Below, piece by piece: positions 19,845 to 29,581 of a DNA stretch of 64,000 nucleotides (its first letter is position 1; each line of letters begins with the position of its first letter). The stretch is from Pseudoalteromonas arctica A 37-1-2 (GTDB lineage: Bacteria; Pseudomonadota; Gammaproteobacteria; Enterobacterales; Alteromonadaceae): the NCBI RefSeq assembly GCF_000238395.3, contig NZ_CP011025.1, positions 434,001 through 498,000 of the forward strand, written 5' to 3'. The notes under the pieces are model-generated. The model was given only the letters and a program-made list of their open reading frames with translations, made no database searches and had not been told where the DNA came from. The position numbers and the translations under genes were made by a program.

Positions 19845-20768
19845 ATGAAAGAAAAGCTGTTTTCATGGTTAAATCGTAGTTTAGATCCAAATACAGCTAT
19901 TGGTGTTGCAACTTACGCAGATACTGTTAACGCAGTATGTTTAAAAAAACAACGCGACCAATGGATGGTTCACAGTTCTCACAGTGTAAATGTGTCTGAG
20001 CAAACCGATTATACCGCTGCAATTGTTGCTTGTACAAATGAGGTTTCTACTGATATTTGTGCAGTTAATTTAGTCATACCGCACTACTTTTATCAAATAG
20101 TGCAAATGGATAAACCAAACCTTAGTGATGAAGAAATCATTCAGTCACTCCCTTGGACTACAAAAGACTTAGTTGATATAGCTTCTGAAAATATTGTGGC
20201 TGATTTTATCGATTATCCAATAACATTACCGATGCAAAGCAGCAAAATGAATGTGTTTATTACGAATAAGCTGCAACTACTTCCGTTTATAGACAGTTTT
20301 GAACAAACTAAACCTGTTTTGCGTGCAATGACCTCTGAAGAAATGGTTTTAGTTACCTTGTTTGGCTCATACAAAGAGGCGCATATGCTGATTGTGCAAC
20401 ATGCTAATCATGAACCTCGAATCTTAATTATTCGTGATGGGCAATTAGTATTAGCTAGGCGATTAAATGGTTTTTTAGGTATTTCAGATAAAGATCAAAA
20501 TCAAGAATTGGTAGAAGCGTTAGGATTAGAAATTCAGCGTTCTATGGACTTTTTTGAAAGCCAGCTCAAGCAACCACCAATTCGCAGCATTCAGTTACAG
20601 TGCGATGATTTATCTTCATTAACTCTTAGAGCCGGGCTTGCAGAGTTTTTACAAGTAAAAGTTGTAGATTTTGAGCCTAACTTAGAATTAGCGCAGCAAT
20701 TAGAGCCAAATTTTTATTATGCGCTTGGGGCAGCCTATCAATTAACAGATCCTGAGTCTGTGTTATGA
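19845..20768 (+). CDS. mshI: MSHA biogenesis protein MshI (PilM-like)
   Basis: Cytoplasmic actin-like adaptor of the MSHA pilus alignment complex, equivalent to PilM. The 307-residue protein has the split ATPase-like fold expected (NTAIGVATYADTVNAVCL near the start, EIQRSMDFFES in the second half, LGAAYQL near the end) but no strong catalytic motif. Its stop overlaps the next gene by 4 bp (ATGA), beginning a chain of coupled msh genes. Confidence 0.85.
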   Translation: MKEKLFSWLNRSLDPNTAIGVATYADTVNAVCLKKQRDQWMVHSSHSVNVSEQTDYTAAIVACTNEVSTDICAVNLVIPHYFYQIVQMDKPNLSDEEIIQSLPWTTKDLVDIASENIVADFIDYPITLPMQSSKMNVFITNKLQLLPFIDSFEQTKPVLRAMTSEEMVLVTLFGSYKEAHMLIVQHANHEPRILIIRDGQLVLARRLNGFLGISDKDQNQELVEALGLEIQRSMDFFESQLKQPPIRSIQLQCDDLSSLTLRAGLAEFLQVKVVDFEPNLELAQQLEPNFYYALGAAYQLTDPESVL

Positions 20769-21364
20769 AAACCCGGATTAACTTTTATCAAAAAACCTTA
20801 CGCGTACGGCGAGACCCAGTCCCTTTATCGGGAATGATTACGTTGTGGTTAGGTGCGCTATTAATTATTGCAATCACGTGGGCTTTTTACAGTTATAAAA
20901 CATATTCTAGTGAGCTTGATTTAGAACAAAATAGGCAATACCTCAAACAAGGAAAAGCTCAGTTAGAAGTTGTAAAACAGCAGTTAGCAGAGAAACAAAA
21001 TAAAACACTCTTTATTAATGAGCTAAAAACACTTCAGCAAGAGGTTTTGCACAAGCAGCAAATATTTAGCTATTTAGAGCAAAGTTCAGATCAGTCTGCA
21101 ACCGACTACGCACAGGTAATGCACGATTTAGCGAAGTATCATGAACCTAATATTTGGCTGACCCACATTAAGTTTGTAGGGCAAAGTGTGACGCTTCAAG
21201 GTCAAACATCGCAATCAAAATTCTTACCAATTTGGTTTGATAATTTAAAACAGTCGCCATTTTTTATTGATAAAGAGTTTTCAGTTTTAGAGTTATCTAC
21301 GCAAGCAGGTGTGAGTGAATTTAATGTAGCGACAGACCTTAGTGATGAGGGCGATAAACCATGA
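20765..21364 (+). CDS. MSHA biogenesis PilN-like protein
   Basis: Bitopic inner-membrane protein equivalent to PilN (often annotated as a second MshI). It has a short cytosolic N terminus beginning MKTRINFYQ, the INFY sequence that contacts PilM in homologous systems, then one helix (MITLWLGALLIIAITWAFYSY), a coiled coil and a small periplasmic domain. ATGA overlaps with both neighbours indicate a translationally coupled alignment-complex module. Confidence 0.8.
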   Translation: MKTRINFYQKTLRVRRDPVPLSGMITLWLGALLIIAITWAFYSYKTYSSELDLEQNRQYLKQGKAQLEVVKQQLAEKQNKTLFINELKTLQQEVLHKQQIFSYLEQSSDQSATDYAQVMHDLAKYHEPNIWLTHIKFVGQSVTLQGQTSQSKFLPIWFDNLKQSPFFIDKEFSVLELSTQAGVSEFNVATDLSDEGDKP

Positions 21365-22056
21365 GCCAAACAACAAGTAGCCAGAATAATAAAAATAAAG
21401 GTTGGCCATTATGGGTCAAATACCAAGCTCAGTTTGCATCGCTGCAAAAACGTGAGAAGTATTCCACCTTATTTGTTGGTTTGTTTATAGTGATTTACCT
21501 CGGTCTCTGGTTCGTTATTTTTCCACAGCAAGATGAAGTTGCCAACATACGTTCAAAGCACAATACAACGCTGCAAGAGTTACAGCAGATAAATGCGCAA
21601 CTCTCCATGTTAAACCAAGCACTAAACTACGACTACACTAAGGTTTTACGCGGTCAAATTGCACAAACCAGAGATGAATTAGCCGAAATAAATAATCAAC
21701 TTAATAGTTTTAGCCAAGGCTTTGTAGCTGCTAAAAATGTACCTGCCGTTTTAAAAGATTTGCTCGTAGATAGTAGCGACGTAAAAGTGAGTAGCTTTAA
21801 TGTAAAACCAGCACGGGCTATCGATGTAGAAAAACTAGGTGAACATGATACGCAAACATTATTTTTTGAGCATCAGATGGTAGTTACTTTGCAAGGTAGC
21901 TACTTTAGCTTACAAAAATATTTAGCCGCATTAAAAAATAATCAAGATAAGTTATTAATACAAGAGTTTAGTTATCAGGTACTAGAGTACCCTCAGGCTG
22001 AATTAACTTTACAAATTGCTACAGTGAGCGCTAATGAAAAATTTATCGCGTTATAG
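21361..22056 (+). CDS. mshJ: MSHA biogenesis protein MshJ (PilO-like)
   Basis: Inner-membrane PilO-type partner of the PilN-like protein. The 231 residues hold one N-terminal helix (STLFVGLFIVIYLGLWFVIF), a coiled coil (about 60-125) and a C-terminal ferredoxin-like periplasmic domain. It overlaps its upstream gene by 4 bp and mshK by 23 bp. Assignment rests on position and architecture. Confidence 0.82.
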   Translation: MSQTTSSQNNKNKGWPLWVKYQAQFASLQKREKYSTLFVGLFIVIYLGLWFVIFPQQDEVANIRSKHNTTLQELQQINAQLSMLNQALNYDYTKVLRGQIAQTRDELAEINNQLNSFSQGFVAAKNVPAVLKDLLVDSSDVKVSSFNVKPARAIDVEKLGEHDTQTLFFEHQMVVTLQGSYFSLQKYLAALKNNQDKLLIQEFSYQVLEYPQAELTLQIATVSANEKFIAL

Positions 22057-22357
22057 TATTTGTACTTTGGCTTTTTACATTATTGCGCCGAGTGCGCTTG
22101 CGCAACTTCGCGATCCGACTCAGCCAAATATGTTTGTGAGTAACAATAGCCCAGTTAAGCAAAGTACAGAACTTAAATTGCAATCTATTATTAAAAACAG
22201 TACAGCATTTAAGGCCATTATTTCAGGCCATATTTATCGAGTTGGTGATGCTGTAGATGATTTTCGGGTGCTAAGCATTAACTCAAAACAGGTTGTGTTA
22301 GCAAATGATGATAAACAAATAAAATTAGAATTATATGACTATGAAATTAAAAAATAA
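22034..22357 (+). CDS. mshK: MSHA biogenesis protein MshK (PilP-like)
   Basis: Small periplasmic protein thought to link the inner-membrane complex to the MshL secretin. The 107 residues have a signal peptide (LAFYIIAPSALA) followed by the LRDPTQPN motif common in MshK/PilP-type proteins, and a single beta domain (IIKNSTAFKAIISGHIYRVGDAVDDF). It overlaps mshJ by 23 bp and mshL by 23 bp. Confidence 0.82.
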   Translation: MKNLSRYSICTLAFYIIAPSALAQLRDPTQPNMFVSNNSPVKQSTELKLQSIIKNSTAFKAIISGHIYRVGDAVDDFRVLSINSKQVVLANDDKQIKLELYDYEIKK

Positions 22358-23999
22358 TTTATCTCATCCGTGGCTTGTTCTTCTATTGTTACCTACATTT
22401 TTAACTGCGTGCCATAGCTTTAAACCAGGTAAAGAGGTTAAAAATCATATAGAGCAAGAGTTATCTGAAAGACCTACAGAGCCTAAAGTAATTGTGCCTT
22501 TACAAATGCCAAGCGAACTTACACAAAGCTTATTGTCATCTATAAATAATGAGCAAACTATAAGTGATGATTTATCTATAAAGCGTTTTGATGTCGCAGC
22601 AAATGATGTCGAAATAGGCGCTTTTTTTGCAGGCTTAACAGACGATACCCCTTTTAGTGTTGCTGTGCATCCTGAGGTAAATGGCACAATTAATTTAAAT
22701 CTTAAAAGCGTTACGTTTAATGAAGTCATTAATGTTATTAAGCGTATGTATCCTTTAGATATTGTTAATGAAGGACGAATTGTACAAGTACTACCAGCCA
22801 AAATGCGCACAGAAACAATACCTGTAAATTATTTAATGATGCAACGCCATGGTCAGTCTACAGTGAGTGTTGTTGCTGGTGGGGTGAGTCAATTTGCACA
22901 AAGTGGCAGTGGTTCTAGTGGTTCGAGTTCAGGTAATAGTAACCAGCAAAATAGTGAATTTGGCGGCGATAATCAAAGCTTAGATTTGAATGGTTCTCGA
23001 ATCCAAACAATTAATAAAAACGATTTTTGGAAGGAATTAGAAGTTGCCCTTAAGTCTTTAATTGGCGCAAGCGATGGGCGCTATGTTGTTGCAAGCCCAC
23101 AAGCTAGTTTGGTAACCGTAAATGCATTACCAAGCGAAATTAGTCAGCTAAAAGAGTTTTTACGTCAAAGCCAAGAAAACCTGCAACGCCAAGTTATTTT
23201 AGAAGCAAAAATAATAGAAGTAACCTTAAAAGATGAGTACCAACAAGGGGTCAACTGGGAGCGCATAGCCAGTGGTTTAGAAGGCGGTATTTCGTTTGCT
23301 ACAACAGCGGGTTCTACAATTAGTAATAGTATTTCGGCTGCCATTGGCGGAGCGTCATCGCTGACAATTCAAAAGGGTGACTTTAACGGGGTTATTAACT
23401 TGCTAGAAACCCAAGGTGATGTGCAAATGTTATCTAACCCTCGCGTTACGGCTACAAACAACCAAAAAGCAGTTATAAAAGTAGGGCAAGACGAATACTT
23501 TGTTACTAATGTATCAAGTACGACGGTAACTGGTACTGCTACAACTACCTCGCCTGAGATTGATTTAACACCGTTCTTTTCTGGTATTGCGCTTGATGTA
23601 ACGCCGCAAATTGACAAGTACGGCTCAGTTATTTTGCATGTTCACCCTTCAGTAACTGAAACAGAAGAGCAGCTAAAGGTAATTACTTTAGACGATCAAC
23701 GTTTTGAATTACCTCTAGCGCAGAGCAACATTCGAGAATCAGATACCGTTATTCGCGCTCAAAGTGGCGAAATAGTGGTTATTGGTGGTTTGATGCAAAC
23801 GTCAACACAGGATGAAGAATCAAAAACACCCGTGCTGGGTGATATCCCCATATTTGGCAACTTATTCAAAAGTATTCGTAAACGCCAAGAGAAAAAAGAA
23901 CTAATTATTTTAATCAAACCAACCGTTGTTATGCCCGATACTTGGAAAAAACAACAAGGTGAAAGCCGTCAGCTTTTAAAAACATGGTATGAAAACTAA
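22335..23999 (+). CDS. mshL: MSHA secretin MshL
   Basis: Outer-membrane secretin lipoprotein for the MSHA pilus. The N terminus has a signal peptide with lipobox LTAC near residues 24-27. The STN domain is around 85-160, followed by a secretin N domain interrupted by a Gly/Ser-rich loop (SGSGSSGSSSGNSNQQN), and the C-terminal secretin barrel ends in VPVLGDIPIFGNLF and KELIILIKP (TPVLGDIPIFG in context). At 554 residues it is typical. The second in-frame ATG at 22341 could also be the start. It is the second pilus secretin in the window, after PilQ. Confidence 0.93.
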   Translation: MTMKLKNNLSHPWLVLLLLPTFLTACHSFKPGKEVKNHIEQELSERPTEPKVIVPLQMPSELTQSLLSSINNEQTISDDLSIKRFDVAANDVEIGAFFAGLTDDTPFSVAVHPEVNGTINLNLKSVTFNEVINVIKRMYPLDIVNEGRIVQVLPAKMRTETIPVNYLMMQRHGQSTVSVVAGGVSQFAQSGSGSSGSSSGNSNQQNSEFGGDNQSLDLNGSRIQTINKNDFWKELEVALKSLIGASDGRYVVASPQASLVTVNALPSEISQLKEFLRQSQENLQRQVILEAKIIEVTLKDEYQQGVNWERIASGLEGGISFATTAGSTISNSISAAIGGASSLTIQKGDFNGVINLLETQGDVQMLSNPRVTATNNQKAVIKVGQDEYFVTNVSSTTVTGTATTTSPEIDLTPFFSGIALDVTPQIDKYGSVILHVHPSVTETEEQLKVITLDDQRFELPLAQSNIRESDTVIRAQSGEIVVIGGLMQTSTQDEESKTPVLGDIPIFGNLFKSIRKRQEKKELIILIKPTVVMPDTWKKQQGESRQLLKTWYEN

Positions 24000-24001
24000 C
24001 T

Positions 24002-24904
24002 ATGTATTTAAGCTTTTTTAATTTAAGTGAAATGCCTTTCACGTTAACCCCTAACACACAATTTTTTTGTGCACTTGAGCCGCACCACGAAGCGATGCAA
24101 GTGCTAACAACAGCCATTGAAATGGGTGAGGGGTTTATTAAAGTCACCGGTGAAGTTGGGACAGGTAAAACGTTGCTTTGTAGGAAGCTATTAAACCAAC
24201 TTGAGCCAGATTACATTGTGGCTTATTTACCTAACTCTTATTTAAGCCCTGAAGAGCTTAGATGGGCGATTGCAATTGAGCTGGGTATGGATGTAGATAA
24301 AGCATTGGACCAACAAGCACTAGGGCAGCTTATAAATCATCACTTACTCGACTTACAAGAAGATAATGAGCGCGTAGTGCTTTTGATAGATGAGGCGCAA
24401 TGCTTGAGTTGGGAGACACTAGAGGCGCTGAGATTATTTACAAACTTAGAAACTGAAAGCGAAAAGCTGATTCAAGTTGTGTTATTTGGGCAACCTGAAC
24501 TTGATGAAAAACTGGCAAACAATAAAGTAAGGCAGCTGCGCCAACGTATTAGTTTTTCTTATAAATTACGGGCGATGACTGGCGCTGAGGTTGTTTATTA
24601 TATTAATCATCGCTTACAAGTTGCAGGATTTAATAGACCTCCTTTATTTAATAATAGTATGGGGCTTAAGATTGCCAGAGCAAGCCGTGGAATTCCTAGA
24701 TTAGTTAATATTTTATGCCACAAAGCACTATTACAAGCTTACGGTGAAGGGTTAAATACAATAACAAATCGCCATATTCAGCTTGCCATAAAAGATACCG
24801 AAGACTGCGCAAAATATCGAACCGGTCAATATTGGAGCTACAGCGCGTTAATGTTTAGTGTTTTAGCTATTGCTGCCATATGGGTATGGAGGCAGTGGTT
24901 ATGA
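24002..24904 (+). CDS. mshM: MSHA biogenesis ATPase MshM
   Basis: ExeA-like AAA+ ATPase believed to help place or assemble the secretin. Walker A GEVGTGKT lies at residues 50-57 and Walker B VVLLIDEAQ near 123-131; a sensor-like GQPELDEKL follows. A single C-terminal membrane helix (YSALMFSVLAIAAIWVW) anchors it. It starts 2 bp after the mshL stop and overlaps mshN by 4 bp. Confidence 0.9.
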   Translation: MYLSFFNLSEMPFTLTPNTQFFCALEPHHEAMQVLTTAIEMGEGFIKVTGEVGTGKTLLCRKLLNQLEPDYIVAYLPNSYLSPEELRWAIAIELGMDVDKALDQQALGQLINHHLLDLQEDNERVVLLIDEAQCLSWETLEALRLFTNLETESEKLIQVVLFGQPELDEKLANNKVRQLRQRISFSYKLRAMTGAEVVYYINHRLQVAGFNRPPLFNNSMGLKIARASRGIPRLVNILCHKALLQAYGEGLNTITNRHIQLAIKDTEDCAKYRTGQYWSYSALMFSVLAIAAIWVWRQWL

Positions 24905-26043
24905 GCGTTATAAATAATATGCTTAAAAATATTGAGCAACGTGAAGCTAAACAAGTGAATATTCAAGAAGGTATAAGCGTAAAGCCAATATATGATGTAA
25001 AAAACATTGTATTTAAAGCCGCAATTTTACTTATTATGCTAAGTGTCATTTTTTTAGCATACCTGTATTTACCGACCGCCGACAAAAAAGAAACTCAACG
25101 TGAGTCTGTGCTACCACAGCAAAAAATGGTCGCGGTTTTGAGCTCTAATTTATCTGATTCTCAAGATGAAAAAAGCACTGTAGAGCCTTTAGTTGAGCAA
25201 GAAGTTGTGAAGAAGGCTGTGCAAGTTGAGCAAATGAAACCGGAAGTGAATGATTTAGCTGAATCCAAGTTGAGTGAAGCAACATCACTGGTTTCTCAAC
25301 CAACGGCTGAGCCGGTTGTAATTGCCGAGGTTAAACAAAGCCCTGCACTAGCTAAAGATAATATGTTAGTGGCTAGCAAAGTTATTGTCAGCAAGCCAAA
25401 AACTACTTCAGTGACTAAAACTAAGCCACAAAATACTATGATCAAAAGCGCGGCAGAAACTAAGTCACCACAGGCTTTATTGGTCGAGCAATTAGCAGCA
25501 GCTAAACAGGCAATACAGTTTGGCTTATACAACGAAGCTATTAGTGATTTAAACATTATTTTAGCGCAATCGCCTTTACATGTTGAGGCTCGAAATTTAC
25601 TGGCTGCAACTTACTTTAAACAACAAGATATAAATTCTGCACAGCAGGTTTTGCAATCAGGTATTCGCCAAAACCCTAACGTACTTGAATGGCGTGTAAT
25701 GCTAAGCAAAATACTCATTATGCAACAACAGTATGAAGGAGTATTACTGCTTTTAAGTGATGAATTTGAATCCCAGGCGAATCTTGATTTTTGGGTGCTG
25801 CAAGGTACTGCTGCGCAAAGTGCGAGTAAGCACCACAAAGCACTTGAAAGCTTTAAACATCTTACACAGCTCCAGCCTAGTCAAGCCAAGTGGTGGCTTG
25901 CACTTGCAACCTCAAAAGATGCACTAGGAGAGTACCTCGATGCTAAACAGCTTTATAAAGTAGCTCTAGATTTAGGTGGGTTAAATACCGCTATGACCCA
26001 GCATGCATTACAGCGTTTAGTTGCACTAAAGGAGGCCGTATGA
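24901..26043 (+). CDS. mshN: MSHA biogenesis TPR protein MshN
   Basis: Bitopic TPR protein of the pilus complex. The start chosen is the ATG at 24901 overlapping the mshM stop (ATGA), giving MSVINNMLKNIEQREAKQ. A helix near residues 39-57 (AAILLIMLSVIFLAYLYLP) is followed by a variable Lys/Val/Glu-rich linker and then tetratricopeptide repeats from about 195 to the end (AKQAIQFGLYNEAISDLN, ARNLLAATYFKQQDINSAQQ). It overlaps mshE by 4 bp. Confidence 0.87.
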   Translation: MSVINNMLKNIEQREAKQVNIQEGISVKPIYDVKNIVFKAAILLIMLSVIFLAYLYLPTADKKETQRESVLPQQKMVAVLSSNLSDSQDEKSTVEPLVEQEVVKKAVQVEQMKPEVNDLAESKLSEATSLVSQPTAEPVVIAEVKQSPALAKDNMLVASKVIVSKPKTTSVTKTKPQNTMIKSAAETKSPQALLVEQLAAAKQAIQFGLYNEAISDLNIILAQSPLHVEARNLLAATYFKQQDINSAQQVLQSGIRQNPNVLEWRVMLSKILIMQQQYEGVLLLLSDEFESQANLDFWVLQGTAAQSASKHHKALESFKHLTQLQPSQAKWWLALATSKDALGEYLDAKQLYKVALDLGGLNTAMTQHALQRLVALKEAV

Positions 26044-27767
26044 GACCTAGTTTAAAAATGCGCTTAGGCGATTTACTTGTCCACGAACACATGATCACCG
26101 AAGCGCAACTAAGTGAAGCATTAAATGTTCAAGCTGCAACGGGCCGTAAATTAGGTTCGACACTTATTACACTTGAGTTTATTAGTGAGCCACAATTATT
26201 ACGCTTTTTAGCGCAGCAATTACAGGTACCTTTTTTAGATATATCACAGCGAAAAATATCACACGATGTATCTAAGCTTTTATCTGAGGTATATGCGCGT
26301 CGTTACAGAGCACTAGTAATCGAAGACAATGGTGACTCTGTTTTGGTCGGGATGAGCGATCCTGCTGATTTAAGGGGCCTTGATCAACTTGCTACTATGC
26401 TTGCTCCTAAACGAATAGATTTAGCTGTTGTACAAGAAAGCCAAATCATGGCTGCGTTTGACAACGTATATCGCCGCACAGATGAAATTACCAACTTTGC
26501 AGCACAACTCCATGAAGAATATCAAGACGTAGAAGAATTTGATTTAAACTCTTTAGGTGATGAGACATCCGATGCAACCGTTGTAAAGTTACTGCAATCA
26601 ATATTTGAGGACGCTGTGCAAGTTCGCGCATCTGATATTCACATTGAGCCAGATGAAGGTTTGCTTCGCATTCGTCAACGTGTAGATGGAATATTACAAG
26701 AGCACACTCTTAACCAAGTAAAAATAGCATCGGCACTAGTGCTACGTTTAAAGCTTATGTCAGGATTAGATATATCTGAAAAACGCCTCCCTCAAGATGG
26801 CCGGTTTAATATAAAAGTGCGCAGCCATAGTATTGATGTGCGCCTATCTACCATGCCGGTTCAGCATGGTGAATCAGTTGTAATGCGTTTGCTTGATCAA
26901 TCTGCAGGATTATTATCGTTAGATGAAACGGGTATGCCGGCACACATATTAAAACGTGTGCGCAGCATTATAAAACGTCCACATGGCATGGTTTTAGTTA
27001 CTGGGCCAACAGGCTCGGGTAAAACAACCACACTTTATGGTGCATTGAGTGAGTTAAACCAACAAGAAAGTAAAATTATTACCGTAGAGGATCCGGTTGA
27101 GTATCGTATTGGACGTATTAACCAGGTACAAATAAATAATAAAATAGGGCTAAGTTTTGCCAGTATTTTACGGACAGCTCTAAGGCAAGATCCTGACATT
27201 ATAATGGTTGGCGAAATGCGTGACCAAGAAACCGTAGATATTGGATTAAGGGCCGCTTTAACAGGCCACCTATTATTATCAACGTTACATACCAATGATG
27301 CAATTACCAGCGCTATGCGCTTAATCGATATGGGTGCACCGGCTTACTTAGTGGCAAGTTCACTGCGAGCGATTATTGCTCAGCGATTAGTAAGGCGAGT
27401 ATGTAATGACTGTAGAGTACCGTACTTGCCAGATCGCCAAGAAATAAGTTGGTTAAAATATTTAGGCGAAGAGATTACAGATGCTCAATTTTCTAAAGGG
27501 CAAGGTTGCACAGCATGTAATCACACTGGTTATAAAGGACGTGTAGGTATTTTTGAGTTGCTCGAAATGGATGATGCAATGATGGATGCCTTACGAGTGA
27601 ACGACACACAAGGTTTTGCGAAAGCCGCTAAAAATAGCGCAAACTTTTCGCCACTCTCAGCAATGGCATTAAATTACGCTAAGAAAGGTATTACCTCTTT
27701 AGATGAAGTATTTAAAGTGGCTGAATATATCCCAGAAATAGTAGGGGATATTGATGCAACTATATAG
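26040..27767 (+). CDS. mshE: MSHA pilus extension ATPase MshE
   Basis: GspE/PilB-type motor ATPase. The N terminus carries MshEN-type motifs known to bind c-di-GMP: RLGDLLVHEHMITEAQLSEA, continuing to a conserved LG, then a second tandem unit LGSTLITLEFISEPQLLRFL. Walker A GPTGSGKT is at residues 322-329, with the Asp box (DPVEYRIGRINQVQIN), Walker B (MVGEMRD) and a zinc-binding CNDC...CTAC pair. The 575-residue length is normal. Because the c-di-GMP motifs look intact, pilus extension is probably switched on by c-di-GMP. Confidence 0.95.
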   Translation: MRPSLKMRLGDLLVHEHMITEAQLSEALNVQAATGRKLGSTLITLEFISEPQLLRFLAQQLQVPFLDISQRKISHDVSKLLSEVYARRYRALVIEDNGDSVLVGMSDPADLRGLDQLATMLAPKRIDLAVVQESQIMAAFDNVYRRTDEITNFAAQLHEEYQDVEEFDLNSLGDETSDATVVKLLQSIFEDAVQVRASDIHIEPDEGLLRIRQRVDGILQEHTLNQVKIASALVLRLKLMSGLDISEKRLPQDGRFNIKVRSHSIDVRLSTMPVQHGESVVMRLLDQSAGLLSLDETGMPAHILKRVRSIIKRPHGMVLVTGPTGSGKTTTLYGALSELNQQESKIITVEDPVEYRIGRINQVQINNKIGLSFASILRTALRQDPDIIMVGEMRDQETVDIGLRAALTGHLLLSTLHTNDAITSAMRLIDMGAPAYLVASSLRAIIAQRLVRRVCNDCRVPYLPDRQEISWLKYLGEEITDAQFSKGQGCTACNHTGYKGRVGIFELLEMDDAMMDALRVNDTQGFAKAAKNSANFSPLSAMALNYAKKGITSLDEVFKVAEYIPEIVGDIDATI

Positions 27768-28974
27768 CTATAAAGCGAAAGACAGCAAAGGTGTATTGGT
27801 AAAAGGCCAATTAGAAGCGAGTAACCAAGCTGGCGTAGCTGATAGTTTAATGAAGCGTCAATTTATACCAATATCAATTTCTTTAGTTGAAACAAAAAAT
27901 AATATTAAAATTTTTGATAATTTATTTGTCGAAAAAATAACGCTAGACGACATGATTATGTTTTCTAGGCAAATGTATTCGCTACTAAAAGCGGGTATTC
28001 CAATTATACGAGCAATGATTGGATTGGCAGATACAACACAAAATAAAGAATTTAAAAATGTATTGATGGAAGTTACCAGGCAACTTGAGCAAGGCCGGGA
28101 CTTATCCAGTGCAATGGCAATTCATAACGAGGTATTTAGCCGCTTAACCGTGTCAATGGTAATGGTTGGTGAAGGTTCTGGCCGATTAGAAGATGCATTT
28201 TATCAACTCGCTATTTACTTTGAAAAAGAACAGGAAACTCGCAAACGAATAAAAGCAGCTATGCGCTACCCTACTTTTGTTATTTTGGCTCTTGTAGCAG
28301 CTATGGTTATTTTAAATATTTTTGTAATTCCTACCTTTGCTAGCATGTTTGCCAAATTCGATGCCGAATTGCCGTTAATGACTCAAATATTAATTGGTAC
28401 TAGCAGCTTTTTTGTTAATTACTGGTGGTTATTGTTGGTAATGGGTATTGGAGCGGTATTTGCGTGGAAGCGTTATTTAAATACAGATGCCGGGCGCTTC
28501 AAGTGGGATCAATATAAATTAAAAATTCCATTTATTGGCGATATTTTAAAACGCACATTGCTTGCGCGCTACAGCCAAAGTCTAGCTATGGTATTGCGCT
28601 CTGGCGTACCTATGACCACGGGGTTATCGCTAACAGCGCATGCCGTAGATAATAGCTATATGGAAAAAGCGATTATTACTATGCGCCAAGATATAGAAAA
28701 AGGCGATAGCTTACTTAGAGCCTCAAAAAGTTCTGAGCTGTTTTCTCAGCTTGTATTACAGATGGTCGCCGTAGGTGAAGAAACCGGTCGGGTTGATGAG
28801 TTACTTCAAGAAGCAGCTGATTATTATGAGCGTGAAGTTGATTATGACTTACGAAGCTTAACTGCAAAAATAGAACCTATTTTAACTGTGTTTGTTGCCA
28901 TTATGGTGCTGATTTTAGCATTGGGTATTTTTATGCCTATGTGGAACATGATGTCGGCAATTAAAGGGAATTAA
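27754..28974 (+). CDS. mshG: MSHA platform protein MshG
   Basis: GspF/PilC-type polytopic inner-membrane platform that works with MshE. It has two repeated T2SSF helical domains (DDMIMFSRQMYSLLKAGIPI and RYSQSLAMVLRSGVPM) and three membrane segments (about 170-190, 215-235 and 375-400). The ATG at 27754 is used; the frame also opens at a TTG at 27751. It overlaps the end of mshE by 14 bp. Confidence 0.94.
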   Translation: MQLYSYKAKDSKGVLVKGQLEASNQAGVADSLMKRQFIPISISLVETKNNIKIFDNLFVEKITLDDMIMFSRQMYSLLKAGIPIIRAMIGLADTTQNKEFKNVLMEVTRQLEQGRDLSSAMAIHNEVFSRLTVSMVMVGEGSGRLEDAFYQLAIYFEKEQETRKRIKAAMRYPTFVILALVAAMVILNIFVIPTFASMFAKFDAELPLMTQILIGTSSFFVNYWWLLLVMGIGAVFAWKRYLNTDAGRFKWDQYKLKIPFIGDILKRTLLARYSQSLAMVLRSGVPMTTGLSLTAHAVDNSYMEKAIITMRQDIEKGDSLLRASKSSELFSQLVLQMVAVGEETGRVDELLQEAADYYEREVDYDLRSLTAKIEPILTVFVAIMVLILALGIFMPMWNMMSAIKGN

Positions 28975-28975
28975 G

Positions 28976-29563
28976 GTGAACACAACAATAGCTTACTCAA
29001 AAGGTTTCTCATTATTTGAGTTAGTTATTGTTGTTATTTTACTGGCAGTAATTTTGAGTTTTGCTATACCTCAATATATAGGTATTAAAAATCAAGCGCA
29101 TAATGCAAGCGCAGATGCTATTGCGGGTAGTTTTTCATCGGCTATTGGCATGGTTAGAGGTCAATGGGAGTTAGAAGGGAGACCAAATAGTAAGACAAAT
29201 ATAACATTCGTTAATTATGGAGGAGTGATAGTTGCTGTTGATGGATCGTTAGGTACACCAACGGGTGATGAAACAGAAAAAAAAGATACTCGCGCAGAGT
29301 CTATAAATGCTCATAAATGCCGCCAAGTATTAAATGTAATTTTACAAGATGCACCAAGCAGTACCTTAAGTAGTGAAATATCGATAATAAAAAGTGTAAG
29401 TTTTTTAGTTAGGTACAATGCAGAAAGTACGCAATGCGTCTATTATTTAACTCATACCATTGATATTAAAAGTATACCAACCAATACGGGTGAAATATCA
29501 GGTTTAACAGGTTTTTCATACTTTGCTAAAACAGGCAAAGTAAAAATATTTAAAACTAAGTAA
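28976..29563 (+). CDS. mshB: MshB-like type IV minor pilin
   Basis: Type IV pilin-like protein of 195 residues starting from GTG one base after the mshG stop. Prepilin site: leader MNTTIAYSKG then FSLFELVIVVILLAVILSF, with Glu at mature +5. Two cysteines in the mature domain (HKCRQV and TQCVYY) could form the pilin disulfide. The position directly before mshA is that of mshB in Vibrio; the mshF that usually precedes it is not seen. Confidence 0.85.
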   Translation: MNTTIAYSKGFSLFELVIVVILLAVILSFAIPQYIGIKNQAHNASADAIAGSFSSAIGMVRGQWELEGRPNSKTNITFVNYGGVIVAVDGSLGTPTGDETEKKDTRAESINAHKCRQVLNVILQDAPSSTLSSEISIIKSVSFLVRYNAESTQCVYYLTHTIDIKSIPTNTGEISGLTGFSYFAKTGKVKIFKTK

Positions 29564-29581
29564 TTAAAAAGAGGCTTATTT